Assembly: GCA_937902605.1 (NCBI GenBank) | Contig: CALFNC010000531.1 | Span: 1 to 13,578 of the forward strand | Reading direction: 5' to 3' | DNA from: an uncultured Acidobacteriota bacterium | Lineage (GTDB): Bacteria; Acidobacteriota; Thermoanaerobaculia; UBA5066 | DNA length: 13,578 nucleotides | Notes under the pieces: model-generated | Seen by the model: only the letters and a program-made list of their open reading frames with translations | The model's database searches: none | What the model was told of the DNA's origin: nothing | Part shown: in pieces, positions 12,555 through 13,578 of the stretch | How the letters are laid out: every line of letters starts with the position of its first letter | How positions within the stretch are numbered: position 1 is the stretch's first letter | Translations under genes and position numbers: made by a program

Positions 12555-12577
12555 CCCTTGGCGTGAATATTAATGCA
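12544..12577 (+). promoter_or_regulatory. Two tandem ARG-box-like operators over the argR promoter and start codon
   Basis: The ArgR consensus core is TGAAT-WWWW-ATTCA. TGAATATTAATGCA (12564-12577) matches 13 of 14 positions, and TGAATAAATATCCC (12544-12557) matches the left half and AT-rich centre. Their centres are 20 bp apart, so both lie on one helix face, as in classical paired ARG boxes bound by an ArgR hexamer. Box 1 covers the -10 and box 2 overlaps the GTG start, predicting repression by arginine-bound ArgR. Confidence 0.65.
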
Positions 12578-13078
12578 TCCGGCAACGCCCTCCGGCGGCG
12601 CGACGAGATCCTGAGGCTGGTCAGGGAAGTGTCGGTCCGGTCTCAAGAGAAGCTGGCCGCGCTCCTCCAGTCGCGCGGGTATTCGGTCGCCCAGCCGACA
12701 CTCTCCCGCGACCTGAAGGACCTCGGCCTCGCAAAATCGCCTTCGGGCTACGTCGTCCCGGAGACGGCGCCCGTGGGGGCGCCCGGGCGAGCGTTCGAGC
12801 GCCTCTCTCGCGTCCTCCGGGAGTTCACCGTCTCCATCGCCCGGGCGGCCGCGCTCGTGGTCGTGAAGACCTCAGCGGCCGGGGCCGACCCGGTCGCTCG
12901 CGCGCTGGACGAGTGGAACGACCCGCACGTCTCCGGGACGATCGCCGGCGAGGACACCGTCTTCGTGGCGACTCCCGGCAGGGCGGAGGCCGCCGCTCTC
13001 GCCCGGCGTCTGACCGACCTCCTCTCACCGTCGCGAACTTCGCGGCAACCGCGGCAGTCGCGGGAACGACGCGCCTGA
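12563..13078 (+). CDS. argR: Arginine repressor ArgR
   Basis: This 171-residue protein has both ArgR domains. The N-terminal winged helix (about 10-65) contains SQEKLAALLQSRGY and the recognition stretch AQPTLSRDLKDLGLAKS (43-59). The C-terminal oligomerisation and arginine-binding domain (about 82-152) has LVVVKTSAAGADPVARALDE and the core GTIAGEDTVFVAT (125-137), where E replaces the first D of the usual GTIAGDDT. ArgR hexamers bind ARG boxes when loaded with arginine. The protein is longer than the usual 150-160 residues because of a basic tail (about 155-171, RTSRQPRQSRERRA). The GTG start gives the full N-terminal domain, and no better in-frame start exists nearby. It precedes argC by 43 bp and carries ARG boxes at its own start, so it likely controls itself and the arg genes downstream. 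Confidence 0.93.
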   Translation: MNINASGNALRRRDEILRLVREVSVRSQEKLAALLQSRGYSVAQPTLSRDLKDLGLAKSPSGYVVPETAPVGAPGRAFERLSRVLREFTVSIARAAALVVVKTSAAGADPVARALDEWNDPHVSGTIAGEDTVFVATPGRAEAAALARRLTDLLSPSRTSRQPRQSRERRA

Positions 13079-13121
13079 AACGTGCCGCGGGCGACCGCTC
13101 GCGCCGAAAGGACCACTCTGG

Positions 13122-13578
13122 ATGAAGAAACGTGTCTCCATTGCAGGGGCGACCGGGTATAGCGGGGGAGAGCTGACCGCACTGCTGTTTAAGCACCCGC
13201 ACGCCGAGATCGTGGGGGCCTTCTCGTCGGGTAGGGGAAAGGAGACCCCGTTCGAGCGGCTCCACCCCTCGCTCGGGAAGACGTCGGGCCCGGCGGCAAA
13301 GCCCCTCTCCGTCGAAGCGGTCCTCAGCGGAAAGCCCGACGCGGTTTTCCTCGCGACCCCGAACGAGGTCTCGGCCGAGATCGCCCCCGTCCTCCTGGAG
13401 GCCGGCGTCACCGTCATCGACCTCGCCGGTTCGTTCCGGCTCCGCGACGCGGCCGCCTATCCCGGCTGGTACGGCTTCTCGCATCCGGCCCCCGCACTGC
13501 TCGAGCAGGCGGTCTACGGGCTGACGGAGTGGTGCGGCGACGAGCTTCGGGGGGCGAGGCTGGTCGCTAACCCCGGCT
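13122..13578 (+). CDS. argC: N-acetyl-gamma-glutamyl-phosphate reductase ArgC, N-terminal part (runs off right edge)
   Basis: The frame is open from ATG 13122 to the window end, giving 152 residues. It starts MKKRVSIAGATGYSGGEL, with the NADP-binding G-A-T-G-Y-S-G-x-E-L signature of ArgC. VFLATPNEVSAEIAP (about 87-101) and VIDLAGSFRLRD (about 107-118) are family motifs, and YGLTEW leads to LVANPG at the edge. The next codon begins with T, as expected for the catalytic Cys of NPGC, but the sequence stops there. ArgC reduces N-acetylglutamyl phosphate to the semialdehyde, the third step of arginine synthesis. AAAGGA about 10 nt upstream is the ribosome site. It follows argR by 43 bp with no visible promoter or ARG box between, so the two are probably co-transcribed. 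Confidence 0.95.
   Translation, partial: MKKRVSIAGATGYSGGELTALLFKHPHAEIVGAFSSGRGKETPFERLHPSLGKTSGPAAKPLSVEAVLSGKPDAVFLATPNEVSAEIAPVLLEAGVTVIDLAGSFRLRDAAAYPGWYGFSHPAPALLEQAVYGLTEWCGDELRGARLVANPG

Overview
The window looks like a chromosomal contig from a high-GC, Gram-negative-type bacterium. Three large secreted FG-GAP/VCBS proteins with ASPIC/UnbV-type C-terminal regions (CRTAC1-like), one of them with N-terminal TPRs, together with a free-standing TadA and an argR-argC pair, suggest Acidobacteriota or a similar environmental phylum. This is inferred from gene content; there is no rRNA to settle it.

Layout from left to right. (1) 1-697, minus: N-terminal part of a multi-pass membrane protein that resembles GT-C glycosyltransferases and runs off the left edge. 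(2) 698-1143: poorly coding, with a possible small membrane ORF and a possible gene-end remnant on the plus strand. (3) 1144-1939, minus: a zinc-ribbon protein gene broken by two apparent 1-nt losses in short homopolymers. Restoring both bases gives a clean 265-residue protein. (4) 1996-3459: a toxin-antitoxin cluster, with an MNT-HEPN pair on minus and a VapBC pair on plus, divergent around a 63-bp intergenic region. (5) 3466-11444, minus: five co-directional, mostly overlapping genes. Transcribed from the right these are a TPR/VCBS protein, two VCBS paralogues, tadA and a TFIIB-type zinc-ribbon protein. (6) 11577-12506, plus: an NAD(P)-binding epimerase-like SDR, divergent from that operon. 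(7) 12563-13578, plus: argR followed by the start of argC, whose sequence stops one base into the expected catalytic Cys codon.

How the genes work together. The VCBS genes overlap by 4 nt at each junction (TTGA, ATGA), so they are probably one translationally coupled export unit of unknown role. tadA and the zinc-ribbon gene follow and may be read through. argR has a TTGACA -35 and two tandem ARG-box-like sites at 20-bp centre spacing across its -10 and start codon, which points to autoregulation and arginine control of argR-argC. The two toxin-antitoxin modules and the broken gene make 700-3460 look like a small accessory island. The least ordinary observations are the 19-residue C-terminal tail shared by the two otherwise different zinc-ribbon proteins, the argR control region where a hairpin, promoter and operators overlap, and the large uncharacterised C-terminal region of the first VCBS protein.
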